Shown here piece after piece: positions 44,012 through 53,311 of a stretch of DNA of 64,000 nt (the first letter of the stretch is position 1; every line of letters begins with the position of its first letter). Origin of the DNA: Algicoccus sp048820935 (GTDB lineage: Bacteria; Pseudomonadota; Gammaproteobacteria; Burkholderiales; Burkholderiaceae_B); the NCBI RefSeq assembly GCF_048820935.1, contig NZ_JBMERD010000003.1, positions 186,001-250,000 on the forward strand, written 5' to 3'. A model generated the notes under the pieces. That model had not been told where the DNA came from. It did no database searches and was given only the letters and a program-made list of their open reading frames with translations. Made by a program: the position numbers and the translations under genes.

Positions 44012-46294
44012 ATGCTGAAAAAAACCGTCACTGAAAAGAAAACATTTGATGTGATTGGCACACGTCCGGTTCGTCCAGACGGTGTGCCCAAAGTCGTGGG
44101 TCTAGCTCAATACGGTGCGGATTACATTTTACCGGGGATGCTGTGGGGTAAGATTTTGCGCTCACCGCATGCCCATGCTCGTATTCTCAGTATCGATACC
44201 TCGCGCGCACTCGCTTTGCAGGGCGTCAAAGCCGTGATGACAGGCGCGGACCTGCCTGAACAAACCTTTAAGTATCTTGGGCCTGAGCGTACGCAGATGA
44301 ATTTCTGGCATATGCAGCGCAATACGATGGCGCGTGAGAAGGCGTTATTTGCGGGTCATCCGGTTGCGGCTGTGGCGGCAGTCTCGCAGAAGATTGCTGA
44401 ACAGGCTTTGGAGCTGATTGACGTGCAATATGAGGTTTTACCGCATGTCATCGATGTGGAAAAAGCGATGGAGCCGGGTGCGCCATTGTTGTTTGAAGAC
44501 ATGCGAACCCGAGGTGTAGAGCCCGAGCCGGCGGCACCTTCAAACGTGGCGCGTCGCTGTGAATATACCTTGGGCAATGTCGAAGACGGATTTGCGCAAG
44601 CGCACGAAGTGGTTGAAATGAAGTTCAAGACCGCTCCTGTGCACCAGGGCTATATCGAGCCCCATGCTTGTCTGGCTCGTTATGGCAGTGATGGACAGTG
44701 TGAAATCTGGTCAGCCACACAGGGCCACTTTGCAGCGAGGACGCTGACTGCGCGTTTGTTGGGTATGTCCGTCAGTGATTTGGTGATTCATCCCGCAGAA
44801 ATTGGTGGCGGATTTGGTGGCAAAACCATTGTGTATGTGGAACCTGTGGCGGCCATGTTGTCCAAAATGTCAGGTCATCCCGTCAAAATGGTCATGACCC
44901 GTGAAGAAGTGTTTAATGCGACAGGTCCGACCTCGGGTTCTGCCATGACCGTACGCATGGGTGTAACACGTGATGGCAAAATTGTGGCAGCCCAAGCTGA
45001 GCTGAAATATCAGGCAGGGGCTTTTCCGGGTTCGCCAGTGTTGAACGCCTCTCAGTGCGCGTTTTCAATGTACGACATTCAGAACGTCCATGTGGTGGGT
45101 TATGACGTAGTGTGTAACCGCCCGAAAGTGGTTGCTTACCGTGCTCCGGGATCACCGATTGTGGCTTTTGCGGTGGAGTCGGTGGTTGATGAGTTGGCCC
45201 GTAAGATTGGTTTGGATCCGTTAGAAATTCGTCTTAAGAATTCGATCAGTATCGGATCGCCCTCTCTCTGGGGACCTCATCAGCATGAAGGCATGCGGCA
45301 AACGGTTGAGGCTTTAATGCGCCATCCAGACTATCACGCACCCCTAGGACCCAATCAGGGTCGTGGTGTTGCCTCGGGTTTCTGGTTCAATGGCGGTGGT
45401 GAGTCGGCGGTTTCAATTCAGGTGGGTGATGATGGCTCAGTCACCATCGCATCGGGTAGTATGGACATTGGCGGTTCACGGGCTTCGATGGCCATGATGG
45501 TGGCTGAAACGTTGGGTATTCCGTACGAAAAAGTTCGTTCAACGGTTGCCAGTACAGCAGCCGTCTCTTACAACCATGTGACAGGTGGTTCGCGGGTTAC
45601 CTACGCGACAGGGATGGCCATGACGCAAGCCAGTGAGTTGCTGATTGAAGACTTGCGTGTCCGCGCCGCTCAGTTATGGAATGTGTCGGTTGACGATGTG
45701 GAGTGGGAACGTGGTCAGGCGCGTCTAGTCGGTGCGCATGAGAAACAGGGAGAGACCTTGTCGCTTGCCAGACTTGCAGCTACGCGTGCTAGAACCGGTG
45801 GACCCATTGGGGTGCAGTGGGCCATTAATGCATCAGGTCAGGCGCCTGGGTTTTCGACACAGTTTTGTGATGTGGAAGTCGATCCGGAAACGGGTGCCGT
45901 CAAAATCCTACGTTATGTGGCGGCTCAAGACGTGGGCCGCGCCATTCATCCTGCCTATGTTGAAGGGCAGATTCATGGTGGTGTGACGCAAGGCATTGGT
46001 TGGGCGCTCAATGAAGAGTACATCTATAACGACAATGGTCATCTAGAAAACGCCGGGTTCTTGGATTACAGGATGCCCGTGGCATCCGATTTGCCGATGA
46101 TTGAGGCAGTGATCGTGGAGGTGCCCAACCCTAACCATCCGTTTGGTGTGAAAGGTGCAGGTGAGGTTAATATCGTGCCTGTGATGGGGGCGATTGCCAA
46201 TGCCATCCGACAAGCCACCGGTGTGCGCATGTGCCAGCTGCCCATGTCACCACCGAATTTGTTGGAAGCGCTGGATCCAGAGGATGAGGACTAA
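44012..46294 (+). CDS. Molybdenum hydroxylase molybdopterin-binding (large) subunit
   Basis: Catalytic subunit of 760 residues. AGGAG precedes ATG 44012; a longer frame from 43982 overlaps the small subunit too far. Features: RPDGVPKVVGLAQYGADYILPGMLWGKILRSPHAHA at the start, IGGGFGGK for cofactor binding, AYRAPGSP in the substrate channel, and the catalytic glutamate in GVKGAGEVN near the end. The active-site loop AYRAPGSP lacks the AYRCSFR of true CO dehydrogenases, so it is a hydroxylase for an N-heterocycle, purine or acyl-CoA type substrate. Its substrate is unknown. XdhC at 33934 is the expected helper. Confidence 0.93.
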   Translation: MLKKTVTEKKTFDVIGTRPVRPDGVPKVVGLAQYGADYILPGMLWGKILRSPHAHARILSIDTSRALALQGVKAVMTGADLPEQTFKYLGPERTQMNFWHMQRNTMAREKALFAGHPVAAVAAVSQKIAEQALELIDVQYEVLPHVIDVEKAMEPGAPLLFEDMRTRGVEPEPAAPSNVARRCEYTLGNVEDGFAQAHEVVEMKFKTAPVHQGYIEPHACLARYGSDGQCEIWSATQGHFAARTLTARLLGMSVSDLVIHPAEIGGGFGGKTIVYVEPVAAMLSKMSGHPVKMVMTREEVFNATGPTSGSAMTVRMGVTRDGKIVAAQAELKYQAGAFPGSPVLNASQCAFSMYDIQNVHVVGYDVVCNRPKVVAYRAPGSPIVAFAVESVVDELARKIGLDPLEIRLKNSISIGSPSLWGPHQHEGMRQTVEALMRHPDYHAPLGPNQGRGVASGFWFNGGGESAVSIQVGDDGSVTIASGSMDIGGSRASMAMMVAETLGIPYEKVRSTVASTAAVSYNHVTGGSRVTYATGMAMTQASELLIEDLRVRAAQLWNVSVDDVEWERGQARLVGAHEKQGETLSLARLAATRARTGGPIGVQWAINASGQAPGFSTQFCDVEVDPETGAVKILRYVAAQDVGRAIHPAYVEGQIHGGVTQGIGWALNEEYIYNDNGHLENAGFLDYRMPVASDLPMIEAVIVEVPNPNHPFGVKGAGEVNIVPVMGAIANAIRQATGVRMCQLPMSPPNLLEALDPEDED

Positions 46295-46334
46295 TGTTTA
46301 GCAGCATCACGTTTTAATCCAGTCGTAAAAATAG

Positions 46335-46363
46335 GGCGATCCGTTGTGATCGCCCGTTTTTTA
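46335..46363. terminator. Rho-independent terminator after the molybdenum hydroxylase operon
   Basis: Perfect 8-base arms GGGCGATC / GATCGCCC with a six-base loop, then GTTTTTTAT. It lies 40 bases after the large-subunit stop and next to the end of the converging ABC transporter gene; the AAAAAT before it gives a U-run on the minus strand too. Confidence 0.85.
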
Positions 46364-48160
46364 TGCTTCTTCGCTTTCGTGCTGTTGTAGTTCCCACATA
46401 GAGGCGTAAACGCCTTGCAATGCGAGTAATTCGTCATGAGTGCCACTTTCCACCAGACGACCATGTTCCATAACCAAGATTTGATCAGCATGCACAATCG
46501 TCGATAGACGGTGAGCGACGATGAGGGTGGTGCGATTTTGTGCCAGGGCTTCTAACTCATGCTGTAGTGCACGCTCTGTACGTGAATCCAGTGCTGAAGT
46601 GGCTTCATCAAAGATGAGCGCTTGAGGGTGCTTGAGCAACGTGCGGGCAATGGCTAATCGCTGCTTCTCGCCCCCGGACAGCTTTAAGCCGCGTTCACCA
46701 ACCTGGGTTTCATAACCCTGGGGCAGGGTCTGGATGAACTGTTCAAGTTGCGCTGCCCGGGCTGCTTGTTTAATGTCAGCATCACTGGCAGCGGGTCGAC
46801 CGTAGCGAATGTTGTAGGCCAGTGTGTCATTAAAGAGCACGGTATCTTGAGGCACGATACCAATGGCGTGTCGCAAGCTGGCTTGCGTGACATCTTGAAT
46901 GTTTTGACCATCGAGTGTGATCTCACCACTTTGGATATCGTAAAAACGAAACAAGAGGCGTGCAAGCGTACTTTTACCCGCGCCGCTTCGTCCTACCACG
47001 GCGGTGGTTGTCCCTGCGGCAATCGTAAAGCTTAAGTCATGTAGGATCGTACGCGCTGGTTCGTAAGCAAAATTAACTTGATCAAAGCGAATGGTAGGGC
47101 CAGTTTGCGCATTGAGAATCTTGAGGTCTGGTGCGTTGGGTTTGTCGATGACTTCTTGTGGTTGTCCCAGCAAGGCGAACATGCGATCAATGTCGACCGT
47201 GGATTGCTTGAGTTCGCGATAGACCATACCCAAGAAATTGAGCGGCATGTAGAGCTGAATCATGAGCGTATTGATTAGCACCAGATCACCCAGTGTGAGG
47301 GAACCTGCCGCCACACCACTGGCGGCTCGCCACATGATAAGCACAAGCCCAGTCGAAATAATGGTTTGTTGCCCAAAATTTAAGATGGCGAGTGACTGTT
47401 GAGACAGGATGGCTGCTTTTTGATAACGCTCGAGATTTTCGTCATAGCGATTCGCTTCAAACGCTTCATTTGAGAAATACTTCACTGTCTCAAAGTTGAT
47501 GAGTGAATCGATGGCTTTCTGATTGGCGCGTGTGTCGAGCTCGTTCATTTTGCGGCGCAGGCTGACACGCCATTCTGTGACCACACCGGTGTAAACAATG
47601 TAAAGGCTCAGTGCACCCAGCGTGATTAATGAGAACCAGATGTCGTAGAACCAGGCTAAATAACCCAGCACCAGCGTGAACTCAATGAGCGTCGGAAAAA
47701 TGCTGTAGAGCGAGAACGACACCAAGGTCTGAATCGCGCGTGTACCACGTTCAATATCACGACTGACCCCACCGGTTTGTCTGGCCAAATGAAAGCGCAA
47801 TGACAAAGCGTGTAAGTGATTAAAGACTTTGAGCGCGATCTCGCGCACGGCGTGTTGCGTGACACGCGCAAAAATGGCTTCGCGCAACTCATTAAAGAGT
47901 GAAGTCGATAAGCGTAGTAGTCCATAACCAATGACGAGGGCGACTGGTACGGCGACAGCTGCGGTGGCGACTGTTTTGATATCCAGTGTGTCAATCAGTT
48001 GTTTGAGGATGATGGGGACACCCAGATTGGCGAATTTGCCGGCGATCATAAACAAAATCGCCAGCAGCACACGCCATTTGTAGGTCATCAGGTATGGGAT
48101 CAGCTGTTTGATCACGCGCCAGTCACCGCGTTGGCGAATGGGTTTAGCAGAATGGCTCAA
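46361..48160 (-). CDS. Atm1-type ABC transporter, fused permease and ATPase
   Basis: Half-transporter of about 599 residues. Six helices occupy about 25-300; the ATPase follows with Walker A VGRSGAGKST, signature LSGGEKQRLAIARTLL and Walker B ALIFDEATSALDS. The short helix insert FETVKYFSNEAFEANRYDENLERY is the mark of Atm1/HMT1-like exporters that move glutathione conjugates or metal-sulfur compounds. There is no ATG near the start; TTG 48160 has GGGAG 8 bases upstream, and TTG 48175 is also in frame. It stands alone and converges on the hydroxylase operon. Confidence 0.88.
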   Translation of the reverse strand: MSHSAKPIRQRGDWRVIKQLIPYLMTYKWRVLLAILFMIAGKFANLGVPIILKQLIDTLDIKTVATAAVAVPVALVIGYGLLRLSTSLFNELREAIFARVTQHAVREIALKVFNHLHALSLRFHLARQTGGVSRDIERGTRAIQTLVSFSLYSIFPTLIEFTLVLGYLAWFYDIWFSLITLGALSLYIVYTGVVTEWRVSLRRKMNELDTRANQKAIDSLINFETVKYFSNEAFEANRYDENLERYQKAAILSQQSLAILNFGQQTIISTGLVLIMWRAASGVAAGSLTLGDLVLINTLMIQLYMPLNFLGMVYRELKQSTVDIDRMFALLGQPQEVIDKPNAPDLKILNAQTGPTIRFDQVNFAYEPARTILHDLSFTIAAGTTTAVVGRSGAGKSTLARLLFRFYDIQSGEITLDGQNIQDVTQASLRHAIGIVPQDTVLFNDTLAYNIRYGRPAASDADIKQAARAAQLEQFIQTLPQGYETQVGERGLKLSGGEKQRLAIARTLLKHPQALIFDEATSALDSRTERALQHELEALAQNRTTLIVAHRLSTIVHADQILVMEHGRLVESGTHDELLALQGVYASMWELQQHESEEA

Positions 48161-48407
48161 AAAGATGACTCCCAAGAACAGGCAATTAATAAAGCATCGA
48201 TCAATATCATAAGTGGATGATTCGCTGTGAAATCAGATACTGCGCAAATTAGTCGGCGCAGCCGTCAGTAATGGGAAGAACGGGGAGTATGGTAATGCTT
48301 CTCAATTCCGAAATTGTAACTAGTAGTATGGATTCTAGGGGCATTCAAGGGGTTTTAACGCAGGTTTGGCGTTACGATAACCAGCTTCGTGAACCATCTA
48401 ACACATT

Positions 48408-50237
48408 ATGAGTACTGAGCTTCTGACGGTTTTGTCGTTATTGGGACTGACCATCATTCTTTTCATTGTGAATCGACCTCGCATGGATGCGGTGGCTTTG
48501 ATCATGATGACCGCGTTACCTTTAACGGGTGTCATTACGGTCGAGCAAACGCTTTCTGGATTTAGTGATCCAAACATTATTCTGATTGCAGCGATGTTTG
48601 TGGTGGCAGAAGGCTTGGTTCGCACCGGGATTGCGCAGCGTCTTGGGGATTGGTTGACGCGACATGCGGGTCGAAGCCAAAGCCGTTTGATTGTGTTATT
48701 GATGTTGATTGTGGGCACGATCGGTGCGTTTATGAGTTCAACGGGTGTGGTGGCAATTTTTATTCCTGTCATGTTGGGGGTGGCACGCAGTTCTGGCATT
48801 GCGCCTAGCCGGCTCATGATGCCTTTGTCGATTGCGGCATTGATCAGCGGCATGATGACACTGGTGGCCACGACACCAAACCTCGTTGTGAATGCAGAAA
48901 TTATCCGTCAGGGGTACGAAGGGTTTCAGTTTTTTGACTTTACGCCGCTGGGTGTGCCGGTGATGCTTGTGGCGATTTTGTATATGCTCGTGGCCAGACG
49001 CTGGTTGCCGGCTGTCGCACCGAGTCAACGCGAAGGTTTACACAGACCGCGGTTGGCACAATGGATTGATGAATACGGTCTGTCTAAACTTCAATATCGG
49101 ATTCGTGTGCAACCCGATTCATCACTTGTGGGGCGGCGACTCGATCAGCTGGACTTACGGTCCTCTCAAGGTGTCAGTATTATCGCGATTGAACGACGCA
49201 GACGATTTGGGCGGGCGCTTCTTGAACCGCGTGCTTCAACCGTTTTGCAGGCCAATGACGTCTTGTTTATGCAGGTTCAAAAAGAACAAATTGACATTCG
49301 AGATGTGTTAGAAGAGTTTCGTTTGGTTTTGTTGCCGATCTCACGACAGTATTTTACGGATCAATCGCAAGCGTTGGGGATGGCTGAACTTATGGTGCCT
49401 GTCAATTCACGCCTCTTGGGTAAAAGTGTCCATGCATTAAAGTTTCGCAGTCGTTATGATTTATCTGTCATCGGACTCAAGCGCGCCAATCGCCCCTTGT
49501 CTGGTGCGTTGGATCAGGAAGCTTTGCGGCTTGGGGATACGTTGCTGGTCGTTGGGACTTGGCGGGCAATTCGTGCCATGCAGTCGCAATCGAATGATTT
49601 GATTGTGCTCAATATGCCTCAGGAAATTGACAAGGTCGTGCCTGTGCCCAAACGGGCACCGTTGGCGATACTCAGTCTGGCGATTACCGTGGCTTTGATG
49701 GTCAGCGGCGTGGTACCCAATGTGATGGCGGCACTGATTGGCGCTTTATTGCTGGGATTGTTTGGCTGTATCGATATGCCTTCATCCTATCGTTCAATTC
49801 ACTGGCAGAGTTTGATTTTAGTGGTGGGGATGTTACCGTTTTCAACAGCGCTACAAAACACGGGTGGGATCAGTTTGGCGGCTGATTTGTTGTTAAGCGT
49901 AATTGGTCAGTCTGAACCGCACGTGGTGTTGGCTGCGCTCTTTACGTTGACTGCGGTATTTGGCTTGTTTATTTCGAATACAGCCACGGCCATTCTGATG
50001 GCGCCGATCGCATGTGCGATGGCAGTGGATATGGGTGTGTCGATTTATCCGTTTGCCATGACTGTGGCCATTGCTGCATCGAGTGCATTTATGACACCCG
50101 TATCAACACCAGTCAATACGTTGGTCGTGGTTCCAGGGCAGTACCGGTTTATCGACTTTATCAAGATCGGTGTGCCTTTGACAGTATTGGTCATGCTCAC
50201 AACGGTATTTTTAGTGCCCTGGGTGTTTCCGTTTTAA
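48408..50237 (+). CDS. SLC13-family permease with two RCK_C domains
   Basis: Membrane carrier of 609 residues of the DASS/SLC13 type, which moves dicarboxylates, sulfate or other anions with sodium. Helices flank two soluble RCK_C (TrkA-C) domains at about 215-300 and 310-400, seen as LVGRRLDQLDLRSSQGVSIIAIERRR and LLGKSVHALKFRSRYDLSVIGLKRA. These domains usually sense nucleotides or anions. SNTATAILMAPIACAMA and TPVSTPVNTLVV near the end are SLC13 signatures. No strong ribosome site at ATG 48408. Confidence 0.88.
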   Translation: MSTELLTVLSLLGLTIILFIVNRPRMDAVALIMMTALPLTGVITVEQTLSGFSDPNIILIAAMFVVAEGLVRTGIAQRLGDWLTRHAGRSQSRLIVLLMLIVGTIGAFMSSTGVVAIFIPVMLGVARSSGIAPSRLMMPLSIAALISGMMTLVATTPNLVVNAEIIRQGYEGFQFFDFTPLGVPVMLVAILYMLVARRWLPAVAPSQREGLHRPRLAQWIDEYGLSKLQYRIRVQPDSSLVGRRLDQLDLRSSQGVSIIAIERRRRFGRALLEPRASTVLQANDVLFMQVQKEQIDIRDVLEEFRLVLLPISRQYFTDQSQALGMAELMVPVNSRLLGKSVHALKFRSRYDLSVIGLKRANRPLSGALDQEALRLGDTLLVVGTWRAIRAMQSQSNDLIVLNMPQEIDKVVPVPKRAPLAILSLAITVALMVSGVVPNVMAALIGALLLGLFGCIDMPSSYRSIHWQSLILVVGMLPFSTALQNTGGISLAADLLLSVIGQSEPHVVLAALFTLTAVFGLFISNTATAILMAPIACAMAVDMGVSIYPFAMTVAIAASSAFMTPVSTPVNTLVVVPGQYRFIDFIKIGVPLTVLVMLTTVFLVPWVFPF

Positions 50238-51232
50238 ACGAGTCGTACAAGTTGCTTGCCAAAGTTGCGACCGTTTAATAAGCCGACAAAAGCTTGGGGT
50301 GCGTTTTCGATGCCATCTGCTATGGATTCGCGATAACGCAATTCACCACTGGCGACTTTCTGGATGAGCGTCTTACGAATTTCGGGCCAAGTCTCCATAC
50401 GGTCTGACACGATGAAGCCTTGCACTTTAAGTCGTTGTACCAGAAGTGGGCGTAGGCCTCGGAAATGATGAGGGCGGTCATTCAGTTCAGAAATCATGCC
50501 GCATAAGGCAACGCGACCGAACGTATTCATGTGTCCAAGAAGCGTTTCAAAAATTTCACCACCGACGTTTTCAAAGAGGCAGTCAATGCCATCGGGTAAA
50601 GCTTGTTCCAGATCTTGGGTGAAGGTCTCACTGCGGTGGTCCACGCAGGCATCAAATCCCAGCTCTTCAACGACATAGGCGCATTTCTGAGGGCCACCTG
50701 CAATCCCGACGACACGGCATCCTAGGCCTTTGGCCAGCTGACCGACGACTGAACCAACCGCACCTGATGCGGCATCGACGACAACGGTTTCGCCGGCTTT
50801 AGGCTCGCAAATTGTCATCAGACCTGTCCAAGCAGTGATGCCGGGCATACCCGCGACACCCAGATAAGCACTCAGTGATACGCCTGCTTCTTCATCCAGT
50901 TTAGAAACTGATTCTGCGGCTAATGTCGGTTGGGTTTGCCAGCCACTTGCGCTCAAAACCCAGTCTCCAACTTGATAGTCGGGACTTTCGCTTTTTAAGA
51001 CTTGTCCAACAGTTGCACCCACCATGATTTGGCCTGGCTCGACACCTTGTGCATAAGATTTAGCCGCGGAGATGCGACTGCGCATGTAAGGGTCTAACGA
51101 AAGCCAGTGGTTACGAATCAGGATTTCCCCCGCGTCGGGCTGTCGTACAGCACTTTGCATCAACCGAAAATCATCCGTGGTGACCGGTCCTTGCGGGCGC
51201 TGTGCCAGAATGACTTGCTGATTCATATCCAT
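50234..51232 (-). CDS. Zinc-free MDR-family NADP-dependent oxidoreductase (CurA/YncB-like)
   Basis: Quinone/enone reductase of 332 residues in the medium-chain reductase superfamily, without the zinc-binding cysteines. Marks: NHWLSLDPYMRSRI at about 41-54, VDAASGAVGSVVGQLAKGLGCRVVGIAGG (NADP-binding loop), FENVGGEIFETLL and RGLRPLLVQRLKVQGFIVSD. Relatives reduce the double bond of enones, such as curcumin or leukotriene-like compounds. AAGGA precedes the first ATG. It overlaps the SLC13 stop by four bases, in convergence. Confidence 0.92.
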   Translation of the reverse strand: MDMNQQVILAQRPQGPVTTDDFRLMQSAVRQPDAGEILIRNHWLSLDPYMRSRISAAKSYAQGVEPGQIMVGATVGQVLKSESPDYQVGDWVLSASGWQTQPTLAAESVSKLDEEAGVSLSAYLGVAGMPGITAWTGLMTICEPKAGETVVVDAASGAVGSVVGQLAKGLGCRVVGIAGGPQKCAYVVEELGFDACVDHRSETFTQDLEQALPDGIDCLFENVGGEIFETLLGHMNTFGRVALCGMISELNDRPHHFRGLRPLLVQRLKVQGFIVSDRMETWPEIRKTLIQKVASGELRYRESIADGIENAPQAFVGLLNGRNFGKQLVRLV

Positions 51233-51274
51233 GGAGGTGTGTCCTTTTTAAAATTATCGGGTTCTTTCTTTGTA

Positions 51275-52153
51275 CTACAGAGAGCCCGATCTAAACGCAT
51301 TGGCCATGGCTTTGGGTACTTCGGCTTCAGCCGCGACTACGCGTGCACGCATTTCCTGTTCATGGGCAACCGCCATGGCACGACGTTCTTCCGCTTTGGC
51401 TTGTGCGATTTTTTTATCGGCGTTGGCCTGTTCAATCTGTAAGGCAGCGCCAATGTTTTTACCGACATCAATGTCAGCGATGTCAATAGAGAGAATTTCA
51501 AATGCAGTGCCGGCATCAAGCCCTTTGCTCAAAATGTGTTTAGAGATGCTGTCGGGTTTTTCAAGCACGTCTTTGTGGTTGGCTGCTGATCCAATGGCAC
51601 TGACCATGCCTTCACCCACACGGGCGATGATGGTTTCTTCACCAGCACCCCCGACTAGACGGTTTAGGTTGGTGCGCACCGTGACACGCGCAAAACCGAT
51701 GAGTTGAATTCCATCTTGTGCGACCGCTGCATTGCGTGGCGTTTGAATCACTTTGGGGAGCACTGACATTTGCACGGCATCGAGTACATCGCGTCCTGCC
51801 AAGTCGATCGCGGCGGCTCGGTTAAAGCTCAGCTCAATATTGGCTTTGTCAGCAGAAATAATTGCGTTGACGACGTTAACGACGTTACCGCCCGCTAAGA
51901 AGTGACTTTCAAGCTCATCGATCGGAATCTTTAGACCTGCTTTGGCCGCACTGATACGGGCTGTCACAATGCCGTGAGGTGGTACTCGGCGCAATCGCAT
52001 GGCGATGAGCGTCAATAAGCTGACGTGAGCGCCAGATGCCAGTGCGGTGACCCACAACTTGATCGGCACTAGGTACAGTAAGAAGGGGATCAGAATAATG
52101 ACCAGCAGAACAAGGATAGCAGCAGCGTTGGCAAATAGTTCAGTTAGTTCCAT
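51275..52153 (-). CDS. FloA-like flotillin paralogue with shortened C-terminus
   Basis: Membrane protein of 292 residues. An N-terminal membrane segment (about 8-50) is followed by the SPFH/FloA domain and a coiled region (QANADKKIAQAKAEERRAMAVAHEQE). It is very close to the FloA at 53981-54958 over most of its length, for example AGGNVV..VNAIISADKANI and AAIDLAGRDV, but stops at PKAMANAFRSGSL, where the other continues for about 35 residues (LGIMDYYRMRN...). So the tail is lost or the gene is a decaying duplicate. GAGG precedes the start. It is not next to NfeD. Flotillins organise membrane domains. Confidence 0.85.
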   Translation of the reverse strand: MELTELFANAAAILVLLVIILIPFLLYLVPIKLWVTALASGAHVSLLTLIAMRLRRVPPHGIVTARISAAKAGLKIPIDELESHFLAGGNVVNVVNAIISADKANIELSFNRAAAIDLAGRDVLDAVQMSVLPKVIQTPRNAAVAQDGIQLIGFARVTVRTNLNRLVGGAGEETIIARVGEGMVSAIGSAANHKDVLEKPDSISKHILSKGLDAGTAFEILSIDIADIDVGKNIGAALQIEQANADKKIAQAKAEERRAMAVAHEQEMRARVVAAEAEVPKAMANAFRSGSL

Positions 52154-52425
52154 TGAGACCTCGTGCGGTAGGCATTATGTGCTGGGTCATGACTTGGACG
52201 TAGTCAGTGTTCTCAAACCCATCTTTGGCATGGTAACTGACAAAGGGACATTTATGTGATCCAGATAGAAAAGTGGCCATTTGTACAAGAAAGTTGTTTT
52301 CGTGACTAAACTGCAGTTTCTTTATAAAGAGTTGTGTCAAACCGAAGTCTGTGTGGAATGATTGACCGAATCTGTGCAGCGCAGGATATTTGATTATTTT
52401 TAAATAAAAATGACAGGAGATCACT

Positions 52426-53244
52426 ATGACAAAACAGTCAGGATCAGTGGGGAACGGTACCGTTCTGTGGGAAATCGACCATCGTGGTGTTGGAACCGTC
52501 ACGCTGAATCGTCCCGAAGTCAATAACGCATACAACGGTGACATGATCCGTGGTTTGCATGAGGCCATGGATACCTTGGGTGCCATGCCCAATCTGCGCA
52601 TTGTGGTGATGAAAGGCAATGGCCGACATTTCCAAGCTGGTGCGGATTTGGCGTGGATTAATGCAGAAGGCAAGAAAGACATGGCCTCGAACATTGAGGC
52701 ATCTCGCGCAACGGGTGAGGCAGTGCGTCGTTTGAATGAATTGCCGATTCCGACAGTCGCAGCGATTCAAGGCGGCTGCTTTGGTGGTGGCACCGGAATT
52801 GCAGCAGCTTGTGATATCGTGATTGCGGCTGATAATGCCATTTTTGCGATTACGGAGTCCCGTTGGGGCTTGGCTGCCAGTATTATCTTCCCGCAATTAA
52901 TTCAAGCCATCGGCTTGCGTAATGTGCGTCGTTACGCATTGACCAGCGAACGGATTAGTCCAGAAGAAGCAGTTCGTATCGGTTTTGCCCATGAGGTTTG
53001 CCCGCTCGATGAGCTTGATGCGGCAGTCGAAAATGTGGTCGATAATCTGATGTTGTGCGGCCCAGAAGCCATTAAGAATACGAAAACTCAGAATATGCAG
53101 ATTGCTCAGGCGATCGTGAACGATGAGTTGTTTAATGACCTGGTGCTAAAACACGCAAACACTCGTAAAACCGAAGAGGCTAGCGAGGGGACACGTTCTT
53201 TCCTAGAGAAACGTAAACCCAGCTGGTATATCGCCAAAGGCTAA
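52426..53244 (+). CDS. Enoyl-CoA hydratase family protein, methylglutaconyl-CoA hydratase-like
   Basis: Crotonase-fold enzyme of 272 residues. The start follows AGGAG. Oxyanion segments are GNGRHFQAGADLAWIN and QGGCFGGGTGIAAACDIVIA; the first usual glutamate is replaced by Gly in GGGTG, the second is present in FAITESRWGLA. This GGGTG form is common in LiuC/AtuE-like hydratases of leucine and terpenoid breakdown, which favours that role, but no liu genes are adjacent. It ends about 70 bases before the end of a converging hypothetical gene. Confidence 0.85.
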   Translation: MTKQSGSVGNGTVLWEIDHRGVGTVTLNRPEVNNAYNGDMIRGLHEAMDTLGAMPNLRIVVMKGNGRHFQAGADLAWINAEGKKDMASNIEASRATGEAVRRLNELPIPTVAAIQGGCFGGGTGIAAACDIVIAADNAIFAITESRWGLAASIIFPQLIQAIGLRNVRRYALTSERISPEEAVRIGFAHEVCPLDELDAAVENVVDNLMLCGPEAIKNTKTQNMQIAQAIVNDELFNDLVLKHANTRKTEEASEGTRSFLEKRKPSWYIAKG

Positions 53245-53311
53245 GTGGGTTGTGATGGTGTACTAATCATTCGAGCCATGTTTTCAGAATCTGAAACATG
53301 GCTCGAATTGT

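Noticed and set aside
52308..52319. Palindrome AAACTGCAGTTT upstream of the hydratase gene
   Set aside because: Twelve bases including a PstI site; this is expected by chance in 64 kb and has no second copy nearby.
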